Positions 24,333 through 33,100 of a DNA stretch of 64,000 bases are shown piece after piece. Origin of the DNA: Methylobacterium sp. Leaf118 (GTDB lineage: Bacteria > Pseudomonadota > Alphaproteobacteria > Rhizobiales > Beijerinckiaceae); NCBI RefSeq assembly GCF_920984675.1, contig NZ_CAKLBV010000010.1, positions 40,113-104,112 on the forward strand, given 5' to 3'. A program made the position numbers and the translations under genes. A model generated the notes under the pieces. That model had not been told where the DNA came from. It worked only from the letters and a program-made list of their open reading frames with translations, and did not search any database. Each line of letters opens with the position of its first letter. Within the stretch, counting starts at the first letter, position 1.

Positions 24333-26123
24333 ATGAGGGCGCAGGCCGGAACGCGGGCGCAGCTCGGAACCGCCGCGGCGCCGGAGGCCGCCGGCCCGCT
24401 CGCCGCCCTGCTGCGCGCCGCGGATCGCCTCCTCGCATTCGGCGCGGCCCGCCACGGCCGGGCCTGCGCGCTGCTGCTGCTCCTCGGCCTCGCGTGCTTC
24501 CTGCCGGGTCTCGCCTCGCTCCAGCCGATGGACCGCGACGAGCCGCGCTTCGCCCAGGCTACCAAGCAGATGCTGGAGACCGGCGACTTCGTCGACATCC
24601 GCTTCCAGGGGGAGGCCCGCCACAAGAAGCCGGTCGGCATCTACTGGGCGCAGGCCGCCGCCGTCGCCGCGGGCGAGGCGCTGGGCGTGCCGGAGGCCCG
24701 CACCACCATCGCCCTCTATCGCCTGCCCTCGCTGCTCGGCGCGCTGGCGGCGGTGCTGCTGACCTACTGGGCGGCCTTGGCCCTGCTGCCGCGGCGCGGG
24801 GCGCTGCTGGCCGCCGCGCTGTTTTCCGCCTGCATCATGCTCTCGGCCGAGGCCCGGCTTGCCAAGACCGACGCCCTGCTCGTGGCCTGCGCCACCGCAA
24901 GCTTCGGGGCGCTCGCCCGCGCCTGGCTCGGCCGCGCCCGGCTGGAGCGGGGGCGGGGGCCCGCCACCCTCGGGACCGCCCTGGTCTTCTGGCTCGGGAT
25001 GGCGCTCGGCCTCCTGATCAAGGGGCCGATGGTGCCGCTCTTCGCCGGGCTCGCGGCCCTGATCCTGTGCGGGCGCGAGGGGTCGGCCCGCTGGCTCCTC
25101 GACCTGCGTCCGCGTCTCGGCCTCGCCCTGACGCTGGCCGTGGTGGCGCCGTGGTTCGCGGCCATCGCCTGGAAGAGCGGTGGCGCCTTCTTCGGCGAGG
25201 CGGTCGGGCGCGACATGATCGGCAAGGTCGGCGGCGCGGCGGAGAAGCACGGCGCCCCGCCCGGGGCCTACGCGCTGGCCTTCTTCGCCACCTTCTGGCC
25301 GGGCGCGGCCTTCGCGGCCCTGTCGATTCCCTTCGCGTGGCGGGCGCGCCGGGACGAGGCGGTCGCGCTGCTCCTCGCCTGGATCGTGCCGATGTGGCTG
25401 ATCTTCGAGGCGGTGCCGACGAAGCTCCCCCATTACGTCCTGCCCTTGATGCCGGCGGTCGCCATCCTGACCGTGCTGGCGCTGACCCGCGGCGCCCTCG
25501 ATCCGCGCCGGCCCGGGGCGCGTTGGGTCGCGGGCCTCGTCGTGCTGATTCCGGTGGGCCTGACACTCGGCTTGAGCCTCGCCGCGTGGCGCCTCGACGG
25601 CGTCCTGCCGCTCGCCGCCCTGCCGCTGCTGCTCGCCGCCTGCGCGCTGGCCGGCCTCGCCTGGGCGGCCTTCGCGCGCGGGGCGGGGCGCGGGTCGGGG
25701 GAGGGGGCGCTGGCCCTCGGCATCGCCGCCTCGCTCCTGCTCTCGCCCGCGGTGTTCGGCCTGACCCAGCCGGTCCTGCAGAGCCTCAAGCTCGCCCCGC
25801 GCCTCGCCGCGCTCCGCGACGCCCTGCCCTGCGCCGCCCCGCGGGTCGCGAGCCTGGGCCTGCGCGAGCCGAGCCTCGTCTTCACCCTCGGCACGGATCT
25901 CGCCATGCTGAACACGGGCGCGGAGGCCGTCGCCTTCCTGCGCGAGGGGGAATGCCGCCTCGTGCTGGTCGAGGACCGCTTCGCCGACAGCTTCGCCACC
26001 GCCCGCGGCGAGGCCGCGTCCGAGACGCGGCCGGTCGGCCGCGTGAGCGGCTTCAACATCAACGGCGGCAAGCCGGTGGGGGTCTCGGCCTATGCCGCCT
26101 TGCCGGGTATCACCGCACCATGA
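24333..26123 (+). CDS. GT39-family (ArnT-like) polyprenyl-phosphate glycosyltransferase
   Basis: This 596-residue integral membrane protein has about a dozen hydrophobic segments and the hallmark early periplasmic loop MDRDEPRFAQATKQML, in which the acidic DE pair is the expected catalytic element. Such enzymes transfer a sugar from undecaprenyl or dodecaprenyl phosphate to lipid A or another periplasmic acceptor. The start ATG at 24333 is chosen because it leaves a short N-terminus before the first membrane segment (ACALLLLLGLACFLPGLA). It overlaps the downstream GT2 gene by ATGA. The sugar and acceptor are unknown. Confidence 0.88.
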   Translation: MRAQAGTRAQLGTAAAPEAAGPLAALLRAADRLLAFGAARHGRACALLLLLGLACFLPGLASLQPMDRDEPRFAQATKQMLETGDFVDIRFQGEARHKKPVGIYWAQAAAVAAGEALGVPEARTTIALYRLPSLLGALAAVLLTYWAALALLPRRGALLAAALFSACIMLSAEARLAKTDALLVACATASFGALARAWLGRARLERGRGPATLGTALVFWLGMALGLLIKGPMVPLFAGLAALILCGREGSARWLLDLRPRLGLALTLAVVAPWFAAIAWKSGGAFFGEAVGRDMIGKVGGAAEKHGAPPGAYALAFFATFWPGAAFAALSIPFAWRARRDEAVALLLAWIVPMWLIFEAVPTKLPHYVLPLMPAVAILTVLALTRGALDPRRPGARWVAGLVVLIPVGLTLGLSLAAWRLDGVLPLAALPLLLAACALAGLAWAAFARGAGRGSGEGALALGIAASLLLSPAVFGLTQPVLQSLKLAPRLAALRDALPCAAPRVASLGLREPSLVFTLGTDLAMLNTGAEAVAFLREGECRLVLVEDRFADSFATARGEAASETRPVGRVSGFNINGGKPVGVSAYAALPGITAP

Positions 26124-26887
26124 GCCACACCGAACCCACCGCCGACCTCGCCCCCTTGCGCCTCAGCGTGGTGGTGCCGGTGAAGAACGAGTCCGGCAAC
26201 ATCGCTTCCCTGGTGGACGAGATCGGCCGCGCCTGCGCCGGCCTCGCCCCCTTCGAGGTGATCTACGTCGACGACGGCTCGACCGACGACACGTATCCCG
26301 CCCTCGAGGCCGCGCGTAAGACCCATCCCTGGCTCCGGATCGTGCGGCACGCCCGCAGCGGCGGCCAGAGCGCGGCGGTGCGCAGCGGCGTGCTGCGGGC
26401 CCGCGCCCCCGTGATCGCGACGCTGGACGGCGACGGCCAGAACGACCCGGCCTTCCTCCCCGCCCTCTGCGCGGCCCTCGACCAGGGCGGGTCCCGGGTC
26501 GGCCTCGCGCAGGGGCAGCGCGTCGGGCGCAAGGGGCGCTGGAAGCGGTTCCAGTCGAAGGTCGCCAACGGCGTGCGCGGCAAGATCCTGAGGGACGCGA
26601 CCCGCGACACCGGCTGCGGCCTCAAGGTGTTCCGCCGCGAGGTCTACCTGACCCTGCCCTATTTCGACGCCCTGCACCGCTTCATGCCCGCCCTCGTCGC
26701 CCGCGAGGGCTTCGCGGTCGTCCACCGCGACGTGGTCGACCGGCCGCGCTTCACCGGGCGCTCGAAATACGGGATGTTCGACCGGCTCTGGGTCGGCATC
26801 CTCGACATGGCCGGGGTGTGGTGGCTGATCCGCCGCCGCCGCCCGGCGCCGCCGGTGCAGGATATGACCGTCGAGACGCGAGCGTGA
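26120..26887 (+). CDS. GT2-family polyprenyl-phosphate sugar transferase
   Basis: The 255-residue enzyme has the GT-A signature (LSVVVPVKNESGNIASL; VDDGSTDD; LDGDGQND with the metal-binding DxD-type motif) and the DTGCGLKVFRRE and RFTGRSKYG motifs of the DPM1/ArnC/RgtE branch. These make polyprenyl-phosphate sugars at the inner face of the membrane. A single hydrophobic stretch near the C-terminus (GILDMAGVWWLI) is the likely anchor. It is translationally coupled to the GT39 gene, which would use its product. Confidence 0.9.
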   Translation: MSHTEPTADLAPLRLSVVVPVKNESGNIASLVDEIGRACAGLAPFEVIYVDDGSTDDTYPALEAARKTHPWLRIVRHARSGGQSAAVRSGVLRARAPVIATLDGDGQNDPAFLPALCAALDQGGSRVGLAQGQRVGRKGRWKRFQSKVANGVRGKILRDATRDTGCGLKVFRREVYLTLPYFDALHRFMPALVAREGFAVVHRDVVDRPRFTGRSKYGMFDRLWVGILDMAGVWWLIRRRRPAPPVQDMTVETRA

Positions 26888-26891
26888 GCCC

Positions 26892-27224
26892 ATGCTGATC
26901 CAGCTCGCCGAGGACCTGCCGGCCTATTTCTACGACGTGTTCGTCACCCGCTTCGACTTCTGGCTGGTGTTCGGCGTGTCGGCGCAGCTCGTGTTCGGCT
27001 CGCGCTTCATCCTGCAATGGCTCGCGAGCGAGCGGGCCGGCCGGAGCGTGATGCCGCTCTCGTTCTGGTTCCTGTCGATCATCGGCGGGGTGATGACCCT
27101 CGTCTACGGCTTCGTGCGGCGCGAGCCCGTCATCATCATCGGGCAGGGCCTCTCGACGGTCATCTACGTGCGCAACCTCGTCCTGATCTTTCGCGAGCGG
27201 CAGCGGGCCCGCTCCCGGACCTGA
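26892..27224 (+). CDS. LAB_N-domain membrane protein
   Basis: The 110-residue protein has three membrane segments and matches the lipid A biosynthesis N-terminal (LAB_N) domain: FWLVFGVSAQLVFGSRFILQ, then SVMPLSFWFLSIIGG and QGLSTVIYVRNLVLIF. Stand-alone LAB_N proteins are often encoded beside GT2/GT39 pairs and may help flip or present the lipid-linked sugar. It begins 5 bp after the GT2 stop and overlaps the next gene by TGATG. Confidence 0.88.
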   Translation: MLIQLAEDLPAYFYDVFVTRFDFWLVFGVSAQLVFGSRFILQWLASERAGRSVMPLSFWFLSIIGGVMTLVYGFVRREPVIIIGQGLSTVIYVRNLVLIFRERQRARSRT

Positions 27225-27769
27225 TGTTCCCGACGCTGTCCGGGGCGGGCGACCCCGAGAGCATCGCCCACATCATCCAGGTGGCGCTCGCCCCCGCCTT
27301 CCTGCTCTCGGCCCTGGCCACCCTTCTCAACGTGTTCTCGACCCGGCTCGGGCGCGTGGCCGACAAGGTCGACCGCCTCACCGCCGACCTCGTCGGGGCG
27401 GGGCCGGAAGAGGCGGCCGCGCTGGCCCAGCGCCTCGCCTATCTGCGGCGGCGCTCGGGCCTCCTCGACGCCGCGGTGGTGATGGCCTCCCTCGGCGGCG
27501 TGATGACGGGCGTGGCGGTGCTGACCCTGTTCGTCGGCGCGCTCCGGGACGCCTCCGCGGCCTCGATCCTGTTCGCCTGTTTCGGGCTGGCGCTGCTCTG
27601 CACGGTCGGGGCGCTCGTGGCCTTCATGGCCGAGATCCTCCTGGCGGGCCGGGGCGTGCGGCGCGCGGCGGCGCAAGGGCAAGGGCGGGGGCAGGGAGAG
27701 GCGGACGGGCCGGCGGCGGCGCCGGGGCCCGGTCAGGCCGGGGCGGCGTGCTCCAGGAACGCCTCGTAG
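27224..27769 (+). CDS. DUF2721-family membrane protein
   Basis: The 181-residue protein has three hydrophobic segments (IIQVALAPAFLLSALATLLN; VVMASLGGVMTGVAVLTLF; ILFACFGLALLCTVGALVAF) separated by a charged helical loop, matching DUF2721. The function is unknown. The C-terminal 35 residues are low-complexity Gly/Gln/Pro/Ala and overlap the 3' end of the convergent hydrolase gene by 37 bp. It is the last gene of the four-gene operon starting at 24333. Confidence 0.8.
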   Translation: MFPTLSGAGDPESIAHIIQVALAPAFLLSALATLLNVFSTRLGRVADKVDRLTADLVGAGPEEAAALAQRLAYLRRRSGLLDAAVVMASLGGVMTGVAVLTLFVGALRDASAASILFACFGLALLCTVGALVAFMAEILLAGRGVRRAAAQGQGRGQGEADGPAAAPGPGQAGAACSRNAS

Positions 27770-28836
27770 GCGTCCGCCACCTCGGCCGGGCGCTCGAAAT
27801 GCGGGAAGGCGCCGGTGAGCAGGCGCAGGCAGGTCCAGTTCGGGCGGCCCACGACCTCGCCGACGTAGCGGTAATCCACGAAGTCGCCCCGCGCCCCGTG
27901 CACCATGAAGACCGGCAGGGCGAGCGCCTCGTAGACCCGCGTCGTGTCGTTGGGGAAGAGGTAGCCCGCCAGGAACGAGAACGGCGCGTGCTCGGCGCCC
28001 GGCTGGTGGGCCGAGAGCCCGTCATAGGCGAGCAGGCCCTCGTCGATCGCGCGGCTGCCCCAGGTCTTCTCCAGGAAGAAGCGGATGCTCGGCCGGCTCA
28101 CCAGCGCGTCGAAGAGCGGACGGCCCCAGAGGGGAAAGGCGGCGACGCCACGGGCCAGCTTGCTGCCGCGATGGGTCTCCGCCGGGCCGCGGCCTGAGAG
28201 GCGCGCGTCGAACCCCGTCGGGCTGATGAGACCCAAGGTTGCGAAGAGGTCCGGCCGGTCCAGGGCGGCGCGGGCGAGATAGGCGCAGGACAGCGACAGG
28301 GCGATGGCATCGACGGGCACGCCGCCATGGCGGGCGGCGATCTCGGCGGCGGCGTCGAGGATGGCGTCGGTCATGAGGCGGGGCGTGTAGAGGCGGTTCG
28401 CCCGCTCGGACGAGCCGAAGCCCGGCAGTTCCAGGGCGTAGACCGGGCGCTGCCCGCGAAAGCGCTCGTAGAGCGGACGGACCTCGTAGGCGTTGGCGGC
28501 GGCGTTGATCGAGTGGATCAGCAACAGCGGCCGCCCCGCCCGCGCATCCGCGGCGTAGAGCCCGACCGGGCCGGAGCGCGTGCGCAGGGTGCTGCGCCGC
28601 CCCGGCAGGGCCGGGGGCAGCGGCGCCCGCTGGCTCAGGCCGAGATGGCTCCAGGCGATCCAGGCGCCCGCTGCCGCCAGCGGCACCAGGGCGAGGGCAC
28701 CCGCCGTCCGGCCCGCCCAGGGGCCGCGAGGCCTCGCGGCGCGACGGGCCGTGTCTCGGCTGCGCAGGTCTTCGCTGCGCAGGTCCTCGCTGCTCGTGCC
28801 TTGGCGGGTTGGGCCTTGGCGGGTTGGGCCGCGCAT
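27733..28836 (-). CDS. Membrane-anchored alpha/beta hydrolase
   Basis: The 367-residue protein has an N-terminal basic tail, one membrane anchor (GALALVPLAAAGAWIAWSHL, about residues 42-61) and an alpha/beta-hydrolase domain. The nucleophile elbow is A-L-S-L-S (IALSLSCAYL) instead of GxSxG, with a plausible acid in GARGDFVDYR and the His in GAFPHFERP. The ATG at 28836 is chosen over an in-frame upstream start because GGAGCG precedes it. The N-terminal tail repeats TRQGPTRQG and SEDLRSEDLRS, reflecting 15-bp tandem duplications in the DNA. The substrate is unknown. Confidence 0.8.
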   Translation of the reverse strand: MRGPTRQGPTRQGTSSEDLRSEDLRSRDTARRAARPRGPWAGRTAGALALVPLAAAGAWIAWSHLGLSQRAPLPPALPGRRSTLRTRSGPVGLYAADARAGRPLLLIHSINAAANAYEVRPLYERFRGQRPVYALELPGFGSSERANRLYTPRLMTDAILDAAAEIAARHGGVPVDAIALSLSCAYLARAALDRPDLFATLGLISPTGFDARLSGRGPAETHRGSKLARGVAAFPLWGRPLFDALVSRPSIRFFLEKTWGSRAIDEGLLAYDGLSAHQPGAEHAPFSFLAGYLFPNDTTRVYEALALPVFMVHGARGDFVDYRYVGEVVGRPNWTCLRLLTGAFPHFERPAEVADAYEAFLEHAAPA

Positions 28837-29031
28837 GGTGTCTTCGCTCCGTCGTCGCGACGGACAACGCGGGTCGGGGGCCGGCGTTGCGATCCCCGCC
28901 CCCCGGTTCACCGGGCCCCGGCTTGGCCCTTGCGGCCTGTCGCGACGCGTCGAGCGGGACAGGGACAGGGACAGGGTTGCGGGATCGGAAGCCGGTTGAT
29001 CCCGGGCGAAGCGGCTTCCAAGTCGGGGGAC

Positions 29032-30897
29032 TCAGGCCGCCGCCTCGATCTCGCCGCTCACCGTGAGCCACTCCTCCTCGGCCTTCTCCAGCGCCTCGGC
29101 GGCCTCGGCGCGCATGCGGGCGAGGTCGCCGGCCTTGGCGGCGTCCTTGAGGAAGGCGGTGCCGTCGGCGAGCGCCGCGTCGATCTTCGCGATCGCGCCG
29201 GAGAGCTTGGCCATGCGGGCCTCCACGGCCTCGAGGCGCTTGCGCAGGGGCGCCAGGGCCGCGCGGCGCTCCACCGCCGAGCGGCGCGCCTCGGCCTTCT
29301 GGCCGCCGGTGCCCTCGCCCGGGGCCTCCGCCCGCTCCGGCCCGGCCAGCACGAGGCGGCGGTAATCGTCCATGTCGCCGTCGAAGGTCTTCACCGAGCC
29401 GTCGCCGACGATCCAGAGCCGGTCGGCGCAGGCCTCGATCAGGAAGCGGTCGTGGCTGACGAGGATGACGGCGCCCTCGTAGTCGTTGATCGCCTCGACG
29501 AGCGCCTGCCGGCTCTCGATGTCGAGGTGGTTGGTCGGCTCGTCGAGGATGAGCAGGTGCGGCCCGTCGAAGGCCGCGAGCCCCATCAGCAGCCGCGCCT
29601 TCTCGCCGCCCGACAGCTTTTCCACGGGCGTGTCGGCCTTCGAGGCCGGAAAGCCCAGGCGCGCCGCGGCCGAGCGGACCCGCGCCTCGGGCGCGTCGGG
29701 CATGCGGTCGCGGACATGGGCGACGGCGCTCTCGGCCGGGCGCAGCTCGTCGAGCTGGTGCTGGGCGAAATAGGCGACCTCCATCTTCGAGGAGCGCTTC
29801 ATCTCGCCCGCGAGCGGCGGCAGCCGCCCGCCGATCAGCTTGCAGAAGGTCGACTTGCCGTTGCCGTTGGCGCCGAGCAGCGCCACCCGGTCGTCGGGGG
29901 CGAGGGAGAGGTTGAGCCCCGAGAGCACGATGCGCTCGCCGTAGCCGGCTTGCACCCGCTCCATGGCGACGATCGGCGGCGAGAGCGGCTTCTCCGGGCT
30001 CGGCAGGTGGATCACCGGCACGTCGTCCTCGATCAGGGCCGCGATCGGCTCCATCCGGGCCAGCCGCTTCATCCGCGACTGGGCTTGCCGCGCCTTGGTG
30101 GCCTTGGCCTTGAAGCGGTCGATGAAGCTCTGGAGATGGGCCCGCTCGACCTCCTGCTTGGCCTTCGCCTTCGCCTGGAGCACCCGCTTCTCCGAGAGCT
30201 GCCGGGCGAAGCTGGTATAGCCGCCGCGGTAGATCGTGACCTTGCCGCGGTCGAGATGGAGGATGTGATCGACGCTCGTGTCGAGCAGCTCCCGGTCGTG
30301 GCTGATGATGATCGCCGTGCGCGGGTACTTTTCGAGGTAGTCGTAGAGCCAGAGCGTGCCCTCGATGTCGAGGTAGTTGGTGGGCTCGTCGAGCAGAAGC
30401 AGGTCGGGCTCGGAGAACAGCACCGCGGCGAGCGCCACCCGCATCCGCCAGCCGCCGGAGAAGGCCGAGCAGGGCCGCCCCTGCGCCGCCGCGTCGAAGC
30501 CGAGGCCGTGCAGGATCGCCGCCGCCCGGGCCGGCGCCGAATGCGCGCCGATATCGACGAGCCGCGTCTCGATCTCGGCCCGGCGCAGGCCCTCCGCCCC
30601 CTCCGCCTCCTGCATCAGCCGGGCGCGCTCGAGGTCGGCGGCGAGCACGACCTCGTGCAGGGTCTCGGGGCCGGCGGGCGCCTCCTGCGCCACCGCGCCG
30701 ATGCGCATGCCCTTGGGCAGCGAGACCGCGCCGGCATCGGTCGGCAAGTCGCCGAGGATCGCCCGGAACAGCGTGGTCTTGCCCGCGCCGTTGCGGCCGA
30801 CCAACCCGACCCGGGCCCGGTCGGGAATCGCGAAGGTCGCGGCATCGAGGATGACCCGCTCGCCGATGCGGTAGGTGAGATCGTTGACGCGCAGCAT
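29032..30897 (-). CDS. ABC-F family ATPase (Uup/EttA-like)
   Basis: This 621-residue soluble protein has two ABC domains and no membrane segments. Walker A motifs are GRNGAGKTTL (near residue 35) and GANGNGKSTF (middle); Walker B with DEPTNYLD and DEPTNHLD; ABC signatures AFSGGWRMR and KLSGGEKAR. The linker between domains is rich in Lys/Ala/Arg. A charged coiled-coil C-terminus follows. ABC-F proteins act on ribosomes. The exact subgroup is not certain. Confidence 0.93.
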   Translation of the reverse strand: MLRVNDLTYRIGERVILDAATFAIPDRARVGLVGRNGAGKTTLFRAILGDLPTDAGAVSLPKGMRIGAVAQEAPAGPETLHEVVLAADLERARLMQEAEGAEGLRRAEIETRLVDIGAHSAPARAAAILHGLGFDAAAQGRPCSAFSGGWRMRVALAAVLFSEPDLLLLDEPTNYLDIEGTLWLYDYLEKYPRTAIIISHDRELLDTSVDHILHLDRGKVTIYRGGYTSFARQLSEKRVLQAKAKAKQEVERAHLQSFIDRFKAKATKARQAQSRMKRLARMEPIAALIEDDVPVIHLPSPEKPLSPPIVAMERVQAGYGERIVLSGLNLSLAPDDRVALLGANGNGKSTFCKLIGGRLPPLAGEMKRSSKMEVAYFAQHQLDELRPAESAVAHVRDRMPDAPEARVRSAAARLGFPASKADTPVEKLSGGEKARLLMGLAAFDGPHLLILDEPTNHLDIESRQALVEAINDYEGAVILVSHDRFLIEACADRLWIVGDGSVKTFDGDMDDYRRLVLAGPERAEAPGEGTGGQKAEARRSAVERRAALAPLRKRLEAVEARMAKLSGAIAKIDAALADGTAFLKDAAKAGDLARMRAEAAEALEKAEEEWLTVSGEIEAAA

Positions 30898-31036
30898 GGG
30901 CGGCGTTCTGGGGGCGGGCGCGTCTCAGCGCAAGATGCGTGGCAGGATGCTTGCGAAATCCCCCGGCCCGCGAACGTTTTGCCGACTTGAGCGTTCGGCT
31001 CCCACGCACGAACCGGTGCGGTGGGAGGACAGGACG

Positions 31037-32263
31037 ATGGGCAAGCCCGACGTGATGGAGCCGCGTCCGCCGGAACTGCTCTCACCCTGGCGCACCGACC
31101 GCCGCGTCGCCCTGCAGGCGGAGGCCCGGGCCTTCGCCCGCGACGTGGTCCTGCCGATCGCCGACGAGCTCGATCCGCAGAAGGGCGAGATGCCGCGCAG
31201 CCTCATCGAGCAGATGGCCGGCAAGGGCTGGTTCGGCATCACGATTCCCGCCGAGTATGGCGGAATGGGCCTCGGCGTCTTCGAGTATTGCCTGATCTCC
31301 GAGGAACTCGCGCGCGCCTGGCTCTCCACCGGCTCGATCCTCGCCCGCGGCCAGGGCCTCGGCACCCAGACGCTCGACGACGCGCGCCGCCGGGGCCTGC
31401 TCGCGAAATCGGCCAAGGGCGCGTGGATCGGCTCGATCGCGCTGTCCGAGCCGACCGCCGGCTCGGATCTCGCCGGCGTGCAGACCCGCGCGGTGCGCGA
31501 GGGCGACGACTGGGTGCTCACCGGCACCAAGCGCTGGGCGGGCTTCGCCCAAGGCGCCGACTTCATCGAGGTGCTGGCCCGGGTGCGCGACCCCGAGCCC
31601 GGCGAATCCCGCTCGGCGGGGCTCGAGCCCTTCCTCGTCGTGAAGGAGCCCGGCACCTTTCCGAAGGGCATGACCGGCAAGGTCATCGACAAGATCGGGT
31701 ATCACGGCTTCCTCACCTTCGAGCTCGCGCTCGACGGCGTGCGCGTGCCGGAGAGCGACCGGCTCACGGGGCTCTACGGCGACGAGGGGGCGGATGCCGA
31801 TGCGGGCGGCTTCGCCTCGGTGCAGCGCGGCCTCAACATCGCCCGCGTCCACACGGCGGCGCGGGCGGTGGGCGTCGCCCGGGCGGCGGTGGAGGATTGC
31901 ACCCTCTACCTTCAGGAGCGCGCGCAGTTCGGCCAGCCGATCGGCCAGTTCCAGGCCCTGCGCTTCGCCCTCGCCGACATGGCGGCGGAGGTGGCCCAGG
32001 CCCGCGCCTATTGGTGCCAGGTGGCGCATCTCCTCGACGAGGGCCTGCCCGCCGAGAGCGAATCGGCGGCGGTGAAGCTGCTCGCCACCGAGATGGCGGT
32101 CCGGGTGACGAACCAGGCGATGCAGCTGCACGGGGGCAACGGCTACACCACCGAGCGGCGGGTCGAGCGCTACTGGCGCGACGCGCGCCTCACCACGATC
32201 TTCGAAGGCACCAGCGAGATCCAGCGCCGGATCATCAGCGACCGCATGCTGCCGCGGGGGTGA
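31037..32263 (+). CDS. Acyl-CoA dehydrogenase
   Basis: This is a 408-residue FAD-dependent dehydrogenase that introduces the alpha-beta double bond in acyl-CoA. Family signatures are present: ALSEPTAGSDLAGVQTRA (FAD/substrate binding), ERAQFGQPIGQFQALRF, QLHGGNGYT and DARLTTIFEGTSEIQRRII. The Glu in the IFEGTSE segment is at the usual catalytic-base position. The start ATG at 31037 follows a GAGGAC ribosome site. Chain-length preference cannot be assigned. It converges on wrbA with a hairpin terminator between. Confidence 0.93.
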   Translation: MGKPDVMEPRPPELLSPWRTDRRVALQAEARAFARDVVLPIADELDPQKGEMPRSLIEQMAGKGWFGITIPAEYGGMGLGVFEYCLISEELARAWLSTGSILARGQGLGTQTLDDARRRGLLAKSAKGAWIGSIALSEPTAGSDLAGVQTRAVREGDDWVLTGTKRWAGFAQGADFIEVLARVRDPEPGESRSAGLEPFLVVKEPGTFPKGMTGKVIDKIGYHGFLTFELALDGVRVPESDRLTGLYGDEGADADAGGFASVQRGLNIARVHTAARAVGVARAAVEDCTLYLQERAQFGQPIGQFQALRFALADMAAEVAQARAYWCQVAHLLDEGLPAESESAAVKLLATEMAVRVTNQAMQLHGGNGYTTERRVERYWRDARLTTIFEGTSEIQRRIISDRMLPRG

Positions 32264-32276
32264 TGGTTCCTGCGCT

Positions 32277-32312
32277 CCCGTCATCGCTTCGGCTCCGCCG
32301 CGCGATGACGGG
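32277..32312. terminator. Hairpin terminator between convergent genes
   Basis: CCCGTCATCGC (32277-32287) pairs perfectly with GCGATGACGGG (32302-32312) around a 14-nt loop, between the acyl-CoA dehydrogenase and wrbA stop codons. Confidence 0.7.
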
Positions 32313-32358
32313 GTGAGAGCCGGGCGGGCCGACGCGCCCGCCCGAACTCGGAAAAAAA

Positions 32359-32958
32359 TCAGGCGGCGAGCTTGGCGGCGATGCCGGCCACGTGGCGGCC
32401 CTGGTAGCGGGCGCCGTCGAGTTCGACGTCGGACGGCTGACGCGAGCCGTCGCCGTCGGCGATGGTGGTGGCGCCGTAGGGTGAGCCGCCCTTGACCTCG
32501 CCGACGCCGTTCTGCCCCGCGAAGCTGTAGGGCAGGCCGACCACGACCATGCCGTGGTGGAACATCACCGTGTGGAAGCTCGTCAGGGTGGTCTCCTGGC
32601 CGCCATGCTGCGAGGCGGTCGAGGTGAAGGCCGAGCCGACCTTGCCGACCAGCGCACCCTTGGCCCAGAGGCCGCCGGTCTGGTCGATGAACTGCTTCAT
32701 CTGCGAGGCCATGTTGCCGTAGCGGGTCGGCGTGCCGAAGATGATCGCGTCGTAGCCCGCCAATTCCTCGACGGTGGCGATCGGGGCCTCCTGGTCGAGC
32801 TTGTAGTGGAACTGCTCGGCCACCGCGTCGGGCACCAGTTCCGGCACCCGCTTGACCGCCACCTCCGCGCCGGCCTCGCGGGCGCCCTCGGCCACCGCCT
32901 GCGCCATGCGCTCCACATGGCCCCAGGACGAGTAATAGAGCACCAGAACCTTCGCCAT
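32359..32958 (-). CDS. wrbA: WrbA, NAD(P)H:quinone oxidoreductase
   Basis: The 199-residue flavodoxin-like protein matches WrbA, an FMN enzyme that reduces quinones by two electrons and so avoids semiquinone radicals. The FMN phosphate loop [30 protein letters not shown] and [14 protein letters not shown] are all intact, and the length equals the family norm. The ATG at 32958 is preferred over one 9 bases upstream because [10 protein letters not shown] is the standard start. It is divergent from a LysR-type regulator, which likely controls it. Confidence 0.94.
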   Translation of the reverse strand: MAKVLVLYYSSWGHVERMAQAVAEGAREAGAEVAVKRVPELVPDAVAEQFHYKLDQEAPIATVEELAGYDAIIFGTPTRYGNMASQMKQFIDQTGGLWAKGALVGKVGSAFTSTASQHGGQETTLTSFHTVMFHHGMVVVGLPYSFAGQNGVGEVKGGSPYGATTIADGDGSRQPSDVELDGARYQGRHVAGIAAKLAA

Positions 32959-33029
32959 TGCGGTCATTCCTTCAGCCTTCCGCCGCTCGGGGCGGCTCTC
33001 GGATGCGCCCAGTATGGGGAGGCGAGCCC

Positions 33030-33055
33030 CTTGCAGAAATGCCCCGATCTGCAAG
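33030..33055. promoter_or_regulatory. Candidate LysR operator between wrbA and its divergent regulator
   Basis: CTTGCAGA (33030-33037) and TCTGCAAG (33048-33055) form a perfect 8-bp inverted repeat with a 10-bp spacer, in the 142-bp wrbA/lysR gap. A third half-site, CTGCAAGG, lies at 33071-33078. The geometry is typical of LysR-family recognition sites. Confidence 0.6.
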
Positions 33056-33100
33056 AGCATCTTTGCGATGCTGCAAGGAAGGCCGCAGGGAAGGGGCGCG

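Noticed and set aside
28022..31009. Long leftward open frame overlapping the ABC-F and hydrolase genes in another frame
   Set aside because: It spans two real genes plus their spacer, and its translation is Arg/Pro/Ala-rich without domains. The true genes in this region have intact motifs.
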